Shown here in pieces: positions 9,065 through 17,291 of a DNA stretch of 64,000 nucleotides. Numbering within the stretch: position 1 is the first letter of the stretch; every line of letters starts with the position of its first letter. The notes under the pieces were generated by a model. That model saw only the letters and a program-made list of their open reading frames with translations. It was not told the origin of the DNA and did no database searches. The DNA comes from Zhenhengia yiwuensis (GTDB lineage: Bacteria > Bacillota > Clostridia > Lachnospirales > Cellulosilyticaceae). The stretch is from the NCBI RefSeq assembly GCF_014384995.1, contig NZ_JACRSY010000013.1:38101-102100 (forward strand). The letters are read 5' to 3'. Position numbers and translations under genes: made by a program.

Positions 9065-9905
9065 AATAATGAGCTTTACTTGGTAGAAAGGGTTCACAGC
9101 TCATAGCAATGCCGGTAGGTGTAATCAGGAGAGGGTTGCTCGGTTTAATCGTTTTAATACCTACTGTTTTTTCAAATACTTTTTCCATACCGTGGAGGCA
9201 GCAAGTACCGCCACATAAATAAATGGTATCGACTGTATAACCTTTAATGTGATTTTTAACAATAGTAGCCATTTTTTCAATAACAGCTTTTACACTGCCA
9301 AGTACTTCACTTTGATGGATGGGATTTTTTTTGAAGGATTCAGCCTCTTCAACGGAGAGGTGATGGCTACCTGCTAAGACTAAGGTGAGGTGGGTTCCAC
9401 CTGTTGGTTCATCTGCCACATAGACTACTTTACCTTCTTTAAAAATAGAAAGTCCCGTAGTGCCACCACCAATGTCTACAACCACACCTTCTGAAATATG
9501 GAGTACATTATTTGCAGCAGTAGGTTCATCTAGGATATGGCTCACCTCCATTTCGGCGCCTTCTATAACATGAGAGTGGGTCTTAATGCTAGATTCTGTA
9601 CCAGGAGGCATAGCAATAGAAGCTTTAAGTAGTGTAACGCCTAATCTTTTCTCAAGTTTCTCCTTAAGTTGTTTAACAATCTGCAGAGCACCTACATAAT
9701 CTACGATAATTCCGTCTTTAAGAACATGAGCTTCTTGAAGCTCAGAAGCTACAGGGGCATCTTGTTCATTTAAGACGACTATGCCAATATAGGCAGTACC
9801 TAGGTCTATACCTACTTTTAATTTTTCACCAGGCGTATAGTGGGTTTGTTTTAAACTTTTTTCTACTTGTTCAATTTGTGATTTAACAGCTTGTTCATCA
9901 TACAT
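9063..9905 (-). CDS. eutJ: Ethanolamine utilization protein EutJ (Hsp70/actin-fold)
   Basis: A 280-residue protein with the actin/Hsp70 nucleotide-fold motifs LKVGIDLGTAYIG (phosphate 1), VVVDIGGGTTGLSIF (phosphate 2) and IYLCGGTCCLHG (adenosine), in the arrangement of EutJ, a presumed chaperone of ethanolamine microcompartment proteins. Residues 101-135 (AMPPGTESS, HILDEPTAANNVL) are typical of the family. It is unusual in being more than 20 kb from the eut operon and on the opposite strand, so it has its own promoter. Confidence 0.85.
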   Translation of the reverse strand: MYDEQAVKSQIEQVEKSLKQTHYTPGEKLKVGIDLGTAYIGIVVLNEQDAPVASELQEAHVLKDGIIVDYVGALQIVKQLKEKLEKRLGVTLLKASIAMPPGTESSIKTHSHVIEGAEMEVSHILDEPTAANNVLHISEGVVVDIGGGTTGLSIFKEGKVVYVADEPTGGTHLTLVLAGSHHLSVEEAESFKKNPIHQSEVLGSVKAVIEKMATIVKNHIKGYTVDTIYLCGGTCCLHGMEKVFEKTVGIKTIKPSNPLLITPTGIAMSCEPFLPSKAHY

Positions 9906-10026
9906 AGTTTTAATTCCTCATCTTTAGATTTCTAGCTTGTGTCTTTATTTTAGTTTAGAAAATAGGCGAGTATATGTATAGGGGTAGAGCAGTTATTCAT
10001 ATAGATAAAGAAGAGGAGGGAGCCTA

Positions 10027-10599
10027 ATGGATAACAAAAAACAATGTATTATTCTTATAGGGCCTATGGGAGTAGGTAAGACAACGATTTCAAAAAAATT
10101 AGCAAAGCAACTTGGATTACCCTACATTGATTGTGATGGTATGAGGCATAAATATTATGCCCAAATGTCCGGATATAATAAGAAGTACGTTAGGCAACTG
10201 CAAAAAAATAACGAAGCTTTAGCTTATTATCAGTATATGAATCCTTTTGAACTTATTTATATTGAACAAATTCTTAATCAGTATCCTAGGGGGATATTTG
10301 ATTTTGGTGCAGGACATTCTGTGTACGATATAAAAGCGCATAAAGATAAAATGATGATCCTTCTTAGACCTTATCAGTATGTATATATGTTACGTTACTG
10401 TGGTGATAAGGAGGAAAGCATACAGGCATTAAGTAGACGTCATAGGTTGCCATATGGCATTAGTAGTGAGTTTTATAACATTATTAATCGCCTTTATATT
10501 GAAAGTAACTGTAATATTCGATTAGCTAAATATATAGTAGATACTAAAGGTAAAACCGTACAGCAGGTGGTAGATCAAATAAAAAGACAGCTTTATTAA
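10027..10599 (+). CDS. Shikimate-kinase-like P-loop kinase
   Basis: The 190-residue protein starts with a Walker A motif (IILIGPMGVGKTTISKKLAKQLG) and LPYIDCDGMRHKYYA, resembling the nucleotide-binding and acceptor region of shikimate/gluconate kinases; GIFDFGAGHSVYD corresponds to the 'GGG' substrate loop but is degenerate. It is isolated from any aromatic amino acid genes, so an adaptive or unrelated small-molecule kinase role is possible. The start follows GAGGAGGGAG. Confidence 0.65.
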   Translation: MDNKKQCIILIGPMGVGKTTISKKLAKQLGLPYIDCDGMRHKYYAQMSGYNKKYVRQLQKNNEALAYYQYMNPFELIYIEQILNQYPRGIFDFGAGHSVYDIKAHKDKMMILLRPYQYVYMLRYCGDKEESIQALSRRHRLPYGISSEFYNIINRLYIESNCNIRLAKYIVDTKGKTVQQVVDQIKRQLY

Positions 10600-10722
10600 A
10601 TGGATTTTATAAGCAGGGAGAAAAAAGAAACGGTCATACTTTATTCATTGAGAGGGGATTATCCCGTAAAAATATGATACAATAAGCCTAGAGACTTAAA
10701 TCTCTTAGAAAGTAGGTGTTAT

Positions 10723-11004
10723 ATGGAACCTAAAAATTATACATCAAAATTAGATACAGTGTATCAGGATGCAAAAAAGCGTACCTTGCTACATATTGAT
10801 AAGCTTAGACATGCCAAAGAGAGTGAAATCATTGAATCAGATCGTATTTTTCAGTACTTACAGCAGACGATAGACTGTTTACAACTTTGCATAGAACATT
10901 TGCCAAAGGAATCTGAAACAAGAATACGTTATGCACAGTATAAAGATGAACTAGGAGAGCTAGGAGAAGAAGTAGTACGTCTGACTAATCCTAATAGATG
11001 GTAA
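10723..11004 (+). CDS. Hypothetical helical protein
   Basis: Ninety-three residues, strongly charged and predicted helical (DTVYQDAKKRTLLHIDKLRHAKESEI), with no membrane segment or known motif. An AAGTAGG-type site precedes the ATG. I do not recognise it. It stands alone between the P-loop kinase and a small membrane protein. Confidence 0.55.
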   Translation: MEPKNYTSKLDTVYQDAKKRTLLHIDKLRHAKESEIIESDRIFQYLQQTIDCLQLCIEHLPKESETRIRYAQYKDELGELGEEVVRLTNPNRW

Positions 11005-11154
11005 GTAGAACCATTATAAAAACTTTGATAGCCTATAGAAAAACCTCATTGTAATTCCTTGTAGAAAAGTATCAAACAACCCTCCTGTTTGATAGAATAA
11101 AGTATAAGATTTTTTAGAAAAGTAACGAAGTCAAATCAAATAGGGGGGAAGAGC

Positions 11155-11310
11155 ATGAGTTCTGAAAAGAAAATAATGCGTTTTGTCACAGGTGGAACTT
11201 TGATTGGAAGTTTAATAGGTTACTTTTTAGCGTTACCTTATGTAACAGTATGTGGTTTAGTGTGTTTAGCCATTTCGGGAGTAGGTATGATGGTTTCAGA
11301 GAGAGATTAA
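11155..11310 (+). CDS. Small membrane protein, 51 residues
   Basis: An ATG after AGGGGGGAAGAGC opens a 51-residue frame: a charged start (MSSEKKIMRF), then two hydrophobic stretches (GGTLIGSLIGYFLALPYV and CGLVCLAISGVGMMV) and a charged end (SERD). A strong ribosome site upstream and a terminator directly after the stop support a real gene. Function is unknown. Confidence 0.65.
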   Translation: MSSEKKIMRFVTGGTLIGSLIGYFLALPYVTVCGLVCLAISGVGMMVSERD

Positions 11311-11312
11311 GA

Positions 11313-11345
11313 AAGGTCTAGGTGTAGTAGCCTAGACCTTTTATA
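11313..11345 (+). terminator. Terminator after the small membrane protein
   Basis: AAGGTCTAGG and CCTAGACCTT form a ten-base stem with an eight-base loop, followed by TT. Confidence 0.7.
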
Positions 11346-11387
11346 GTGAAATTGTAAAATAAATTAAAGTTTAGGAGAGGGCAATAT

Positions 11388-12161
11388 ATGCTTTATGAAG
11401 TAGATAGAAATAATAGGGAAAGATTAACACCTTTATTTGCACAGATGCATGATACAATGATTCGTTCATGTTTAGAAGGACATATGGGTATTGCTAGAGC
11501 AGATGATTTAGATGATCCTACAGTAGCACAAATTGGAGTCGGTGATTTTGTATTTTTAGCAGGTGATGTAAAAAGCGAAGCTGCTAGGAAATTGTTAGAA
11601 TGTATACCTTTAGGCAAGTTGGTCATTGCCCAAAATGAACAGTGGAAGGTTCAAATAGAGGCGCTTTATAAAGAACGCGTGGTTAAAGTAACACGTTATG
11701 CCTTTAAACAAGATCCTAAATATTTAAAGTGTGAACGTTTAAAGATATTGATAGGTGGTCTTGTAGAAGAATATGAGCTAAAAAGGATGGAGGGAGATAT
11801 TTTAAAGAATGCTTCACTTCATGCGCTATCGGAGGATTTTACTGCTCAGTTTGACTCATTGGAAGACTTTGAAAAACGAGGAAGAGGTTACTGCATTTTA
11901 TATAAGGGGCAAGTAGTATGCGGGGCCTCTAGCTATAGTATTTATAATGGGGGACTAGAAATAGAGGTAGATACACATCCTAGCCACAGGAGAAAAGGAT
12001 TAGCAACAGTAGCTACTGCTGCTCTTGTATTAGAGTGCCTAGAAGGGGGGATTTATCCTAGTTACGATGCGGCTAACTTAGCGTCTGTAGGCGTAGCTCA
12101 AAAATTAGGTTATCAATTAGAAAGACCTTATGATACATATATTATTAATGAGAAGCTGTAG
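11388..12161 (+). CDS. GNAT-family N-acetyltransferase
   Basis: A 257-residue protein whose last 75 residues contain the acetyl-CoA signature EVDTHPSHRRKGLATVATAALVLECL followed by SYDAANLASVGVAQKLGY, typical of the GNAT_acetyltr_2 group (PF12746), in which an N-terminal domain of about 150 residues precedes the GNAT core. The substrate is not predictable. ATG follows AGGAGAGGG. A weak hairpin with a T5 tract (about 12164-12190) follows. Confidence 0.8.
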   Translation: MLYEVDRNNRERLTPLFAQMHDTMIRSCLEGHMGIARADDLDDPTVAQIGVGDFVFLAGDVKSEAARKLLECIPLGKLVIAQNEQWKVQIEALYKERVVKVTRYAFKQDPKYLKCERLKILIGGLVEEYELKRMEGDILKNASLHALSEDFTAQFDSLEDFEKRGRGYCILYKGQVVCGASSYSIYNGGLEIEVDTHPSHRRKGLATVATAALVLECLEGGIYPSYDAANLASVGVAQKLGYQLERPYDTYIINEKL

Positions 12162-12163
12162 AT

Positions 12164-12190
12164 AGCCCAAAGAGGTTATGGGCAGTTTTT
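12164..12190 (+). terminator. Weak terminator
   Basis: GCCCA and TGGGC make a short five-base stem followed by AGTTTTT, just after the acetyltransferase stop. Confidence 0.4.
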
Positions 12191-12220
12191 ATAACATATA
12201 AAATCATTATATGATATAAT

Positions 12221-12239
12221 TAATTATTATAAATAATTA
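12221..12239. promoter_or_regulatory. Candidate ROK autoregulatory operator
   Basis: TAATTATT-ATA-AATAATTA is a perfect palindrome with eight-base arms, 27 bases before the ROK start and next to a TATAAT at 12215-12220. A related 19-mer with 15 of 19 matches occurs at 14973-14991 before the sulfatase gene. Both are pure A/T, so chance is a real alternative. Confidence 0.3.
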
Positions 12240-12265
12240 TGACCTAGAATAGAAAAGGTGAATAG

Positions 12266-13453
12266 ATGAATCCTATAAAAAAATCAAATCGTACCAGGAT
12301 ATTAGAGTATATCTTTAGAAATGCTCCTGTATCGAGAGCAACTATAGCAGAACAGACAGATATTACGCCTGCTACAGTAACGACAACTACTATGGCCCTA
12401 GTGAATGAGGGGATTATTGTAAACTTAGGTGAAGCGGAACAAGTAAGTGATAATACACCAGGGCGAAAAAGGCAGCTTATTGATTTAAATGCGGATTATG
12501 CCTATGCAATTGGCATTGAGTTTAATGAAAAAAATATTGCGTTTTGTATAACCAATTTAAGAGGGCACATTATAGATCAAAAAATTGTTTTAACTACTTA
12601 TAAAGAGGTTAACAATATTACTGCTTTTATTCTTGAAGAGGTGGAAAAGCTCATTCAGCACAATGAAGGAATTTTAGGTAAACTTATAGGGATTGGTATA
12701 GGTGTACCGGGCAAAATTAGTCGTAATAAAAAAGAACTTATTACCGATTCGAAAGTATGGGAATCTTTTAATCCTGAGCGTATAAAGGAAAAGTTTGATG
12801 TACCTATTATTATGGAGAATAATGTAAGATGCAAGGCGTTTGGGGAGTATTTATTTCGTCCATTGCAGACACCAGAACATTTTTCATTTTTCCATATAGG
12901 AATGGGGATGTATTGTGCAAATGTTATTAATGGGGAGTTATTTGAACAAGAGAATTATATATCTGGAGAGATAGGCCATACTATTGTAGAAGTTGATGGG
13001 AAGCTTTGTGAATGTGGAAAGTGTGGTTGTTTACAGACTTATGCAAGTGAACGATGGCTTATTAAAGCCGGGAAGTTACTTGTAAAAAATAAAAGCTCAT
13101 TAATCCTAAACAGTTTAGTAAAAGAAGAAGAGGATGTAACCATTGAGAAGCTTATAAGTGCATATAATCTAGGCGATGAAATTATAAGAGGTTATATCTC
13201 AAAAGCTTTAAAATATTTAAGTATGACAGTTTCGAATTTATCGATTGTAATGAATCCTACTAAAATCTTTTTGCACGGACAGCTTTTAGGTAATCAAGAG
13301 ATTTTAAAAGAATTTCAAACCTATATTGAAAAGGATTTGAACTTTATGGGCAATAATTACTTCGAAAATATAGAAGTGCTCCCTTATGAACCTAATAATG
13401 GTGCTGTAGGGGCAAGTGCAAGAATAATCTATACTTACTTTATCAATGAATAA
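12266..13453 (+). CDS. ROK-family transcriptional regulator (NagC/XylR type)
   Basis: The 395-residue protein has an N-terminal winged helix (ILEYIFRNAPVSRATIAEQTDITPATVT) and a ROK sugar-binding domain with the zinc motif CECGKCGCLQTYAS and the phosphate loop GIGIGVPGKI. Members sense sugars or amino-sugar phosphates. Convergence with the sulfatase gene and nearby GH20 enzymes suggests an amino-sugar or sulfated-glycan signal, which is inference. Confidence 0.9.
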   Translation: MNPIKKSNRTRILEYIFRNAPVSRATIAEQTDITPATVTTTTMALVNEGIIVNLGEAEQVSDNTPGRKRQLIDLNADYAYAIGIEFNEKNIAFCITNLRGHIIDQKIVLTTYKEVNNITAFILEEVEKLIQHNEGILGKLIGIGIGVPGKISRNKKELITDSKVWESFNPERIKEKFDVPIIMENNVRCKAFGEYLFRPLQTPEHFSFFHIGMGMYCANVINGELFEQENYISGEIGHTIVEVDGKLCECGKCGCLQTYASERWLIKAGKLLVKNKSSLILNSLVKEEEDVTIEKLISAYNLGDEIIRGYISKALKYLSMTVSNLSIVMNPTKIFLHGQLLGNQEILKEFQTYIEKDLNFMGNNYFENIEVLPYEPNNGAVGASARIIYTYFINE

Positions 13454-13490
13454 AATAAGGTGTCCTCATTATGAGGACACCTTATTTTTT
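13454..13490. terminator. Bidirectional terminator
   Basis: A seventeen-base perfect stem (AAATAAGGTGTCCTCAT and its complement) with T6 lies between the convergent ROK and sulfatase genes. Confidence 0.85.
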
Positions 13491-14937
13491 AGTAAAATTC
13501 TTTTATACGATGGAACCAAACGCCAGCAGGGTCATGAGTTGCTTTCATATAATGAGACATTTTTTCTATGTATTCTTTTTTGATATCAGCATAGTCTTCA
13601 TCATAGCATACGTTATTAAGCTGATAAGGATCTTTCGTAAAATCGTAAAGTTCCCCACGTTCATTTTCATTAAAGGTAAACTGATATTTGTTATCGCGAA
13701 CCATTCTTTGGCGGGATACATAGAAATGGTTATGGTATTCGCCATAAATTTCTGTTCTACCATTAGTGGAAGATTCACCTGTCATAAGAGGAAGGATACT
13801 TTCTCCATCTACAGGTTTAGGAGGATGGGTGCCTGCAAGCTCAAGGAATGTTGGCATAAGTTCTTGAAGGTAAACAAAGCTATCATTATCTTGAGTACCA
13901 AGGCCTTTTACTACCATAGGAATTCTATAAATTTCATCATAAGTAAAAGCCCCTTTTTCAATAAGTTTATGAGCACCTAGACAGTCCCCGTGGTCTGCAC
14001 TGTAAATAATAATGGTATCTTCATAAAGACCTAAAGCTTTAAGTTTCTCTACAATCATGCCTACCATATCATCAATCATAGTGCAGTGGCCATAGTATTT
14101 AGCAGCAATATCTGCAAAGCCATCCCAGCCATAATCACCAAGTCCCCACATTTTTTCAGAAAGGTAGTGACCATAAGGTTTATTTTCAAAAGTTTCTTTG
14201 TAACTTGGATGCTCTTTAATATCTTTAGGATTATACATAGAGTAATAAGGTTCAGGAACAATACTTGGAGAGTGTGGTCCCCAGAAGTTAGCCCAGATGA
14301 AGAATGGTTTATCCTCCGTATTTGCCTTATCAATTAAGCGGTTCGTTTCATGAGCAACGAAATACTCGATAGTACTTTCAACAGGACCTTCATGTTTAGC
14401 ATACATTTCTTGAATTTGAAGAGCAGGATTATTACCTAAGAAACCATGAGAAACATCAGGAATGTCAAAACCATTTTCTTTTAAATACTCTTCATAGTAG
14501 TTTGGTGCATTATCTGGTGGCTGATTAAATTTAAGGCTAGGGAAAACTTGACTACCTGGGAAACCATAACCCATAAAAGGTTTTCCATCAAAGCCACAGT
14601 CTTCTGGTGTTTTAGAAGGAGACACATGCCATTTGCCTGCAAAACCGCAGAAGTAACCCTGGTCTTTCATGCACTGACCAAGAAGAGGTGTACCTTCTTT
14701 AATATCTGTAAAGTTATCAATGACTCCATGATTATGAGGATAAAGGCCAGTCATGACACTTGCCCGAGCTGGTGCACAAATAGCTGAAGAAGTAAAAGCG
14801 TTAGTAAACTTCATACCTTCTGCAGCAAGCGCATCAATATGAGGAGTTTTACATACATCATTCAATCCATAAGCACTAACTGTATCATAGCGCTGTTGGT
14901 CTGATAAAATAAGGATTATATTTTTTCTTTTAGACAT
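13489..14937 (-). CDS. Sulfatase, cysteine type
   Basis: A 482-residue sulfatase (PF00884). N-terminal metal motif ILSDQQRYD and the activation motif CAPAR at residues 54-58 identify Cys54 as the residue converted to formylglycine; GKWHVS and YSADHGDCLGAH supply further active-site residues. No signal peptide is present, so it would act in the cytoplasm on imported sulfated sugars or other sulfate esters. An anaerobic sulfatase-maturing radical SAM enzyme is required but is not in this window. The convergent ROK regulator may control it. Confidence 0.9.
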   Translation of the reverse strand: MSKRKNIILILSDQQRYDTVSAYGLNDVCKTPHIDALAAEGMKFTNAFTSSAICAPARASVMTGLYPHNHGVIDNFTDIKEGTPLLGQCMKDQGYFCGFAGKWHVSPSKTPEDCGFDGKPFMGYGFPGSQVFPSLKFNQPPDNAPNYYEEYLKENGFDIPDVSHGFLGNNPALQIQEMYAKHEGPVESTIEYFVAHETNRLIDKANTEDKPFFIWANFWGPHSPSIVPEPYYSMYNPKDIKEHPSYKETFENKPYGHYLSEKMWGLGDYGWDGFADIAAKYYGHCTMIDDMVGMIVEKLKALGLYEDTIIIYSADHGDCLGAHKLIEKGAFTYDEIYRIPMVVKGLGTQDNDSFVYLQELMPTFLELAGTHPPKPVDGESILPLMTGESSTNGRTEIYGEYHNHFYVSRQRMVRDNKYQFTFNENERGELYDFTKDPYQLNNVCYDEDYADIKKEYIEKMSHYMKATHDPAGVWFHRIKEFY

Positions 14938-15505
14938 CTATTCAAATCCTTTCTCTCTATGAAATGAGTAATTAATTATAAAAATAAATTATATATTTAC
15001 TATAACATTAGAAGAAATTAAATACAATAATATTACTATAATTAATAATTTGTTATAAAAAATAAATAAAAATAATAAAACTAAATATTTAAAAAATATA
15101 TATTTAAAAAATATATATTATACATTTTTGTATGTGTTTCTATAATAAGGCTTATTAAATAAATAATAAGAAAAAAATTTAGAAAGGGTTTGATAAAAAT
15201 TATTTTTTAAAAATAATAGAATGGGATTAGAAATAGTGCTCATACAGCTCTTTTTACATTTGTTAGTCATAGAGTATGTTCTATTACATAAATATCTTAG
15301 GTATTTTAGCAGTTGTTGTAAGTTCAAGATGAATACTAAGCGTCAAAGAGAACTTGCAGGGGGAGAAGAAGGAGATTTAGATAAAGTGTGAGATGTTGAG
15401 TTCATATAATTTAAGAGAAAAACTTTTAGATTAAAAGAAATAAGCACTACTAAAAGATGAATTTTATATAGTATACTAAGTCGATAATATAAAGGAAGGA
15501 ATAGT
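14938..15505. other. AT-rich gene-free stretch
   Basis: This 568-base region has no convincing gene. Small frames on the minus strand lack ribosome sites and have low-complexity translations. It contains a perfect tandem 15-base repeat at 15086-15115 and presumably the sulfatase promoter near its left end. Confidence 0.6.
15086..15115. repeat. Tandem 15-bp A/T repeat
   Basis: TATTTAAAAAATATA occurs twice head to tail without mismatch in the AT-rich stretch upstream of the sulfatase gene. No role is apparent. Confidence 0.6.
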
Positions 15506-15676
15506 ATGTTTTTTTCTTGTATAAATAAACAAAATTTAAAGTGGATTATTTTAGTAGTCATTGTCAGTATATGGATTGCTACATATACTGAAGAAAATTC
15601 GGATTTAGAGCAAATAGGCAATATCCTTTTACTTGCAGGGCAAGTGCTAATTGTATTGGGTTTCGGGAAAGAGTAA
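15506..15676 (+). CDS. Small membrane protein, 56 residues
   Basis: An ATG after AAAGGAAGG opens a 56-residue frame with two hydrophobic segments (KWIILVVIVSIWIATY and IGNILLLAGQVLIVLGF) separated by an acidic loop. Good translation signals and a membrane hairpin composition support a real gene; I do not recognise the family. Confidence 0.6.
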   Translation: MFFSCINKQNLKWIILVVIVSIWIATYTEENSDLEQIGNILLLAGQVLIVLGFGKE

Positions 15677-15756
15677 AAAATAAACATTAAGTTATTTTTT
15701 TATAAAATATATCCTTATCATAAACTTAAGGAAAAAAGTTGTAAGAACTATGAATT

Positions 15757-15852
15757 AAACTTTATGCAGTAAAACAAGTTATTGAACAAGGCAAAACAGC
15801 AGATCAGGTAGCTAGAGAATTAGAGGATGCTCAGCAAATACGAAGTCAATAG
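15757..15852 (+). pseudogene. IS3-family OrfA (helix-turn-helix) remnant
   Basis: A frame reads KLYAVKQVIEQGKTADQVAR then ELEDAQQIRSQ and a stop, matching the N-terminal helix-turn-helix of IS3-type OrfA ('kleaVklv.egks..eVAkelgi'). No start codon, inverted repeats or remaining transposase are visible. Confidence 0.6.
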
Positions 15853-15891
15853 ATTCAAAGTATAATGAAGATTCCTAAGCAGTTTTCTTCA

Positions 15892-15909
15892 AAAAGGAGT
15901 TTTTCATAT
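15892..15909 (+). repeat. Second copy of the cold shock gene's ribosome-site block
   Basis: The 18-mer AAAAGGAGTTTTTCATAT repeats the block at 15965-15982 just before the cold shock gene with one mismatch. See findings. Confidence 0.6.
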
Positions 15910-15980
15910 AATTACTATTATGAAAAAATTTATTTGCACCCATACTAATAAGGAAATCGAGTTTAAAAGGAGATTTTCAT

Positions 15981-16190
15981 ATGGCAACTTATACAGGTGT
16001 TGTAAAATGGTTTGACAATGAACGTGGTTATGGTTTTATTTCTTGTAATGAAGGAGAAGATGTCTTTGTACATCATACACAAGTAAAGGAAAAAAGTCAT
16101 AACAAAGATTTACATGAAGGTGAAGCTGTAACTTTTGATACAATTGAAAATGAAAAAGGTCTATCAGCTATTAACGTACAAAAATTTTAG
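15981..16190 (+). CDS. Cold shock protein, CspA family
   Basis: Sixty-nine residues forming one cold shock domain, with RNP1 (ERGYGFISC) and RNP2 (DVFVHHT) in the standard spacing. It would bind single-stranded RNA and act as an RNA chaperone. An AAAAGGAG site precedes ATG, and the untranslated leader appears long, as is usual for csp genes. The name CspA/B cannot be assigned more precisely. Confidence 0.92.
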   Translation: MATYTGVVKWFDNERGYGFISCNEGEDVFVHHTQVKEKSHNKDLHEGEAVTFDTIENEKGLSAINVQKF

Positions 16191-16216
16191 GTTTATAGGA
16201 TGGAAGGAGCTTACTC

Positions 16217-16426
16217 ATGAATCGTGTACATTATTATGTAACTGGATTACAAAATTCACAGAATAAAACACAGATTAAGAATGCTTTAGATCAAATAGAA
16301 GGTGTTCAGATGGTGAATGTAGACTTAGGAAGAGGCTCTATTGAAGTAGGGTATAGTGAGTCTGCAAGTGAATGTGAAATTAAAGATTGTATAGAGCATA
16401 CAGGTTTTACGATTAAGTCAAATTAA
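16217..16426 (+). CDS. HMA-like domain protein lacking the CxxC metal motif
   Basis: The 69-residue protein follows the heavy-metal-associated (HMA) fold pattern: beta strand RVHYYVTGL, helix KTQIKNALDQIEGV, strands MVNVDLGRGSIEVGY, helix EIKDCIEHTGF. The usual GMxCxxC is replaced by GLQNSQNK, so the normal copper or zinc site is absent. It is 27 bases downstream of csp and probably co-transcribed. A role as a metal chaperone is doubtful. Confidence 0.7.
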   Translation: MNRVHYYVTGLQNSQNKTQIKNALDQIEGVQMVNVDLGRGSIEVGYSESASECEIKDCIEHTGFTIKSN

Positions 16427-16435
16427 ATAGAAGGA

Positions 16436-16477
16436 AGCCCTCTGTAATCCAAGCACGATTAGAGAGGGCTATTTTTA
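16436..16477 (+). terminator. Terminator of the csp-HMA unit
   Basis: AGCCCTCT and AGAGGGCT form a stem with a 19-base loop, followed by ATTTTTAT. Confidence 0.7.
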
Positions 16478-16532
16478 TAGAATAGAAATAGGGTACATAC
16501 CACTTTCTTATCCTACAAGAAAAAGATTAGAC

Positions 16533-16562
16533 TTTAACTTTATAGGAATTTACTGGTATAAT
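16533..16562 (+). promoter_or_regulatory. Sigma-A promoter of the CBM9-like gene
   Basis: TTTAAC is spaced 18 bases from TATAAT, with an extended TGG before the -10 box. It lies 45 bases upstream of the ATG at 16607. Confidence 0.55.
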
Positions 16563-16606
16563 GAAAAGGTATAAAAAGAGAATAGGAATATTAATGGAGG
16601 GAAATT

Positions 16607-17209
16607 ATGCAGTACCAAGTTAAAACAGTAACTGAAAAAGTAGATTGGGCACAAATTGAAAGAATAGATATTATGAACTATCCATGGGGAAGTGATTACA
16701 TGCCTCATACTTCTGCCTGGCTTTATAGGGTTGAAGGAGAAGGCTTTTATTTAAAGATGAGATGTGAAGAAAATGAGCCAAAAGCTGTTTATAAAGAAGC
16801 CAATGACCCTGTTTATAAAGATAGCTGTATGGAATTCTTTGCAAACTTCTATCCAGAAGATGAAAAAGCAGGCTATATGAACTTTGAAATGAATAGTAAT
16901 GGAGCTATTTTATGTGAATATGGTCATCCAGGAGATCGTTTTTATTTAAAAGATAAAGGTTTTGACTATCCTAAACCAATTGTTACAAAAGGTGAAGGAT
17001 ACTGGGAAGTAGAACTGATGATACCCGATACACTTATTCAAGCTGTTTATGGACATGACCATATGACTACAAGTGGTAGGATTAAAGGGAACTTCTATAA
17101 ATGTGGAGATGAAACACATACAGCGCACTATGGTTGCTGGAATCCTATAGAAAATGAATATCCTGCATTCCATAAACCAGAGTTCTTTGGTGAACTTATT
17201 TTAGGATAA
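16607..17209 (+). CDS. Carbohydrate-binding family 9-like protein
   Basis: A 200-residue protein resembling CBM9-like domains: YMPHTSAWLYRV, VYKDSCMEFFANF and YMNFEMNSNGAIL are the characteristic beta-sandwich segments. There is no signal peptide or catalytic domain, so it is a stand-alone cytoplasmic sugar-binding or unknown-function form. Its own promoter and terminator make it monocistronic. It fits the glycan theme of the surrounding genes. Confidence 0.75.
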   Translation: MQYQVKTVTEKVDWAQIERIDIMNYPWGSDYMPHTSAWLYRVEGEGFYLKMRCEENEPKAVYKEANDPVYKDSCMEFFANFYPEDEKAGYMNFEMNSNGAILCEYGHPGDRFYLKDKGFDYPKPIVTKGEGYWEVELMIPDTLIQAVYGHDHMTTSGRIKGNFYKCGDETHTAHYGCWNPIENEYPAFHKPEFFGELILG

Positions 17210-17215
17210 GAATAT

Positions 17216-17250
17216 AAAAAGCTGACTTCATTAATGAAGTCAGCTTTTTA
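17216..17250. terminator. Bidirectional terminator
   Basis: A seventeen-base perfect stem (AAAAAGCTGACTTCATT with its complement) lies between the convergent CBM9-like and antiporter genes. Confidence 0.85.
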
Positions 17251-17291
17251 TATATGAGAGAAGATCTACTTTTATAGCATTTAAGAGAGAC

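Noticed and set aside
15118..15687. Two minus-strand frames of 69 and 114 codons
   Set aside because: No ribosome sites, low-complexity translations, and the second overlaps a better-supported plus-strand small membrane protein gene.
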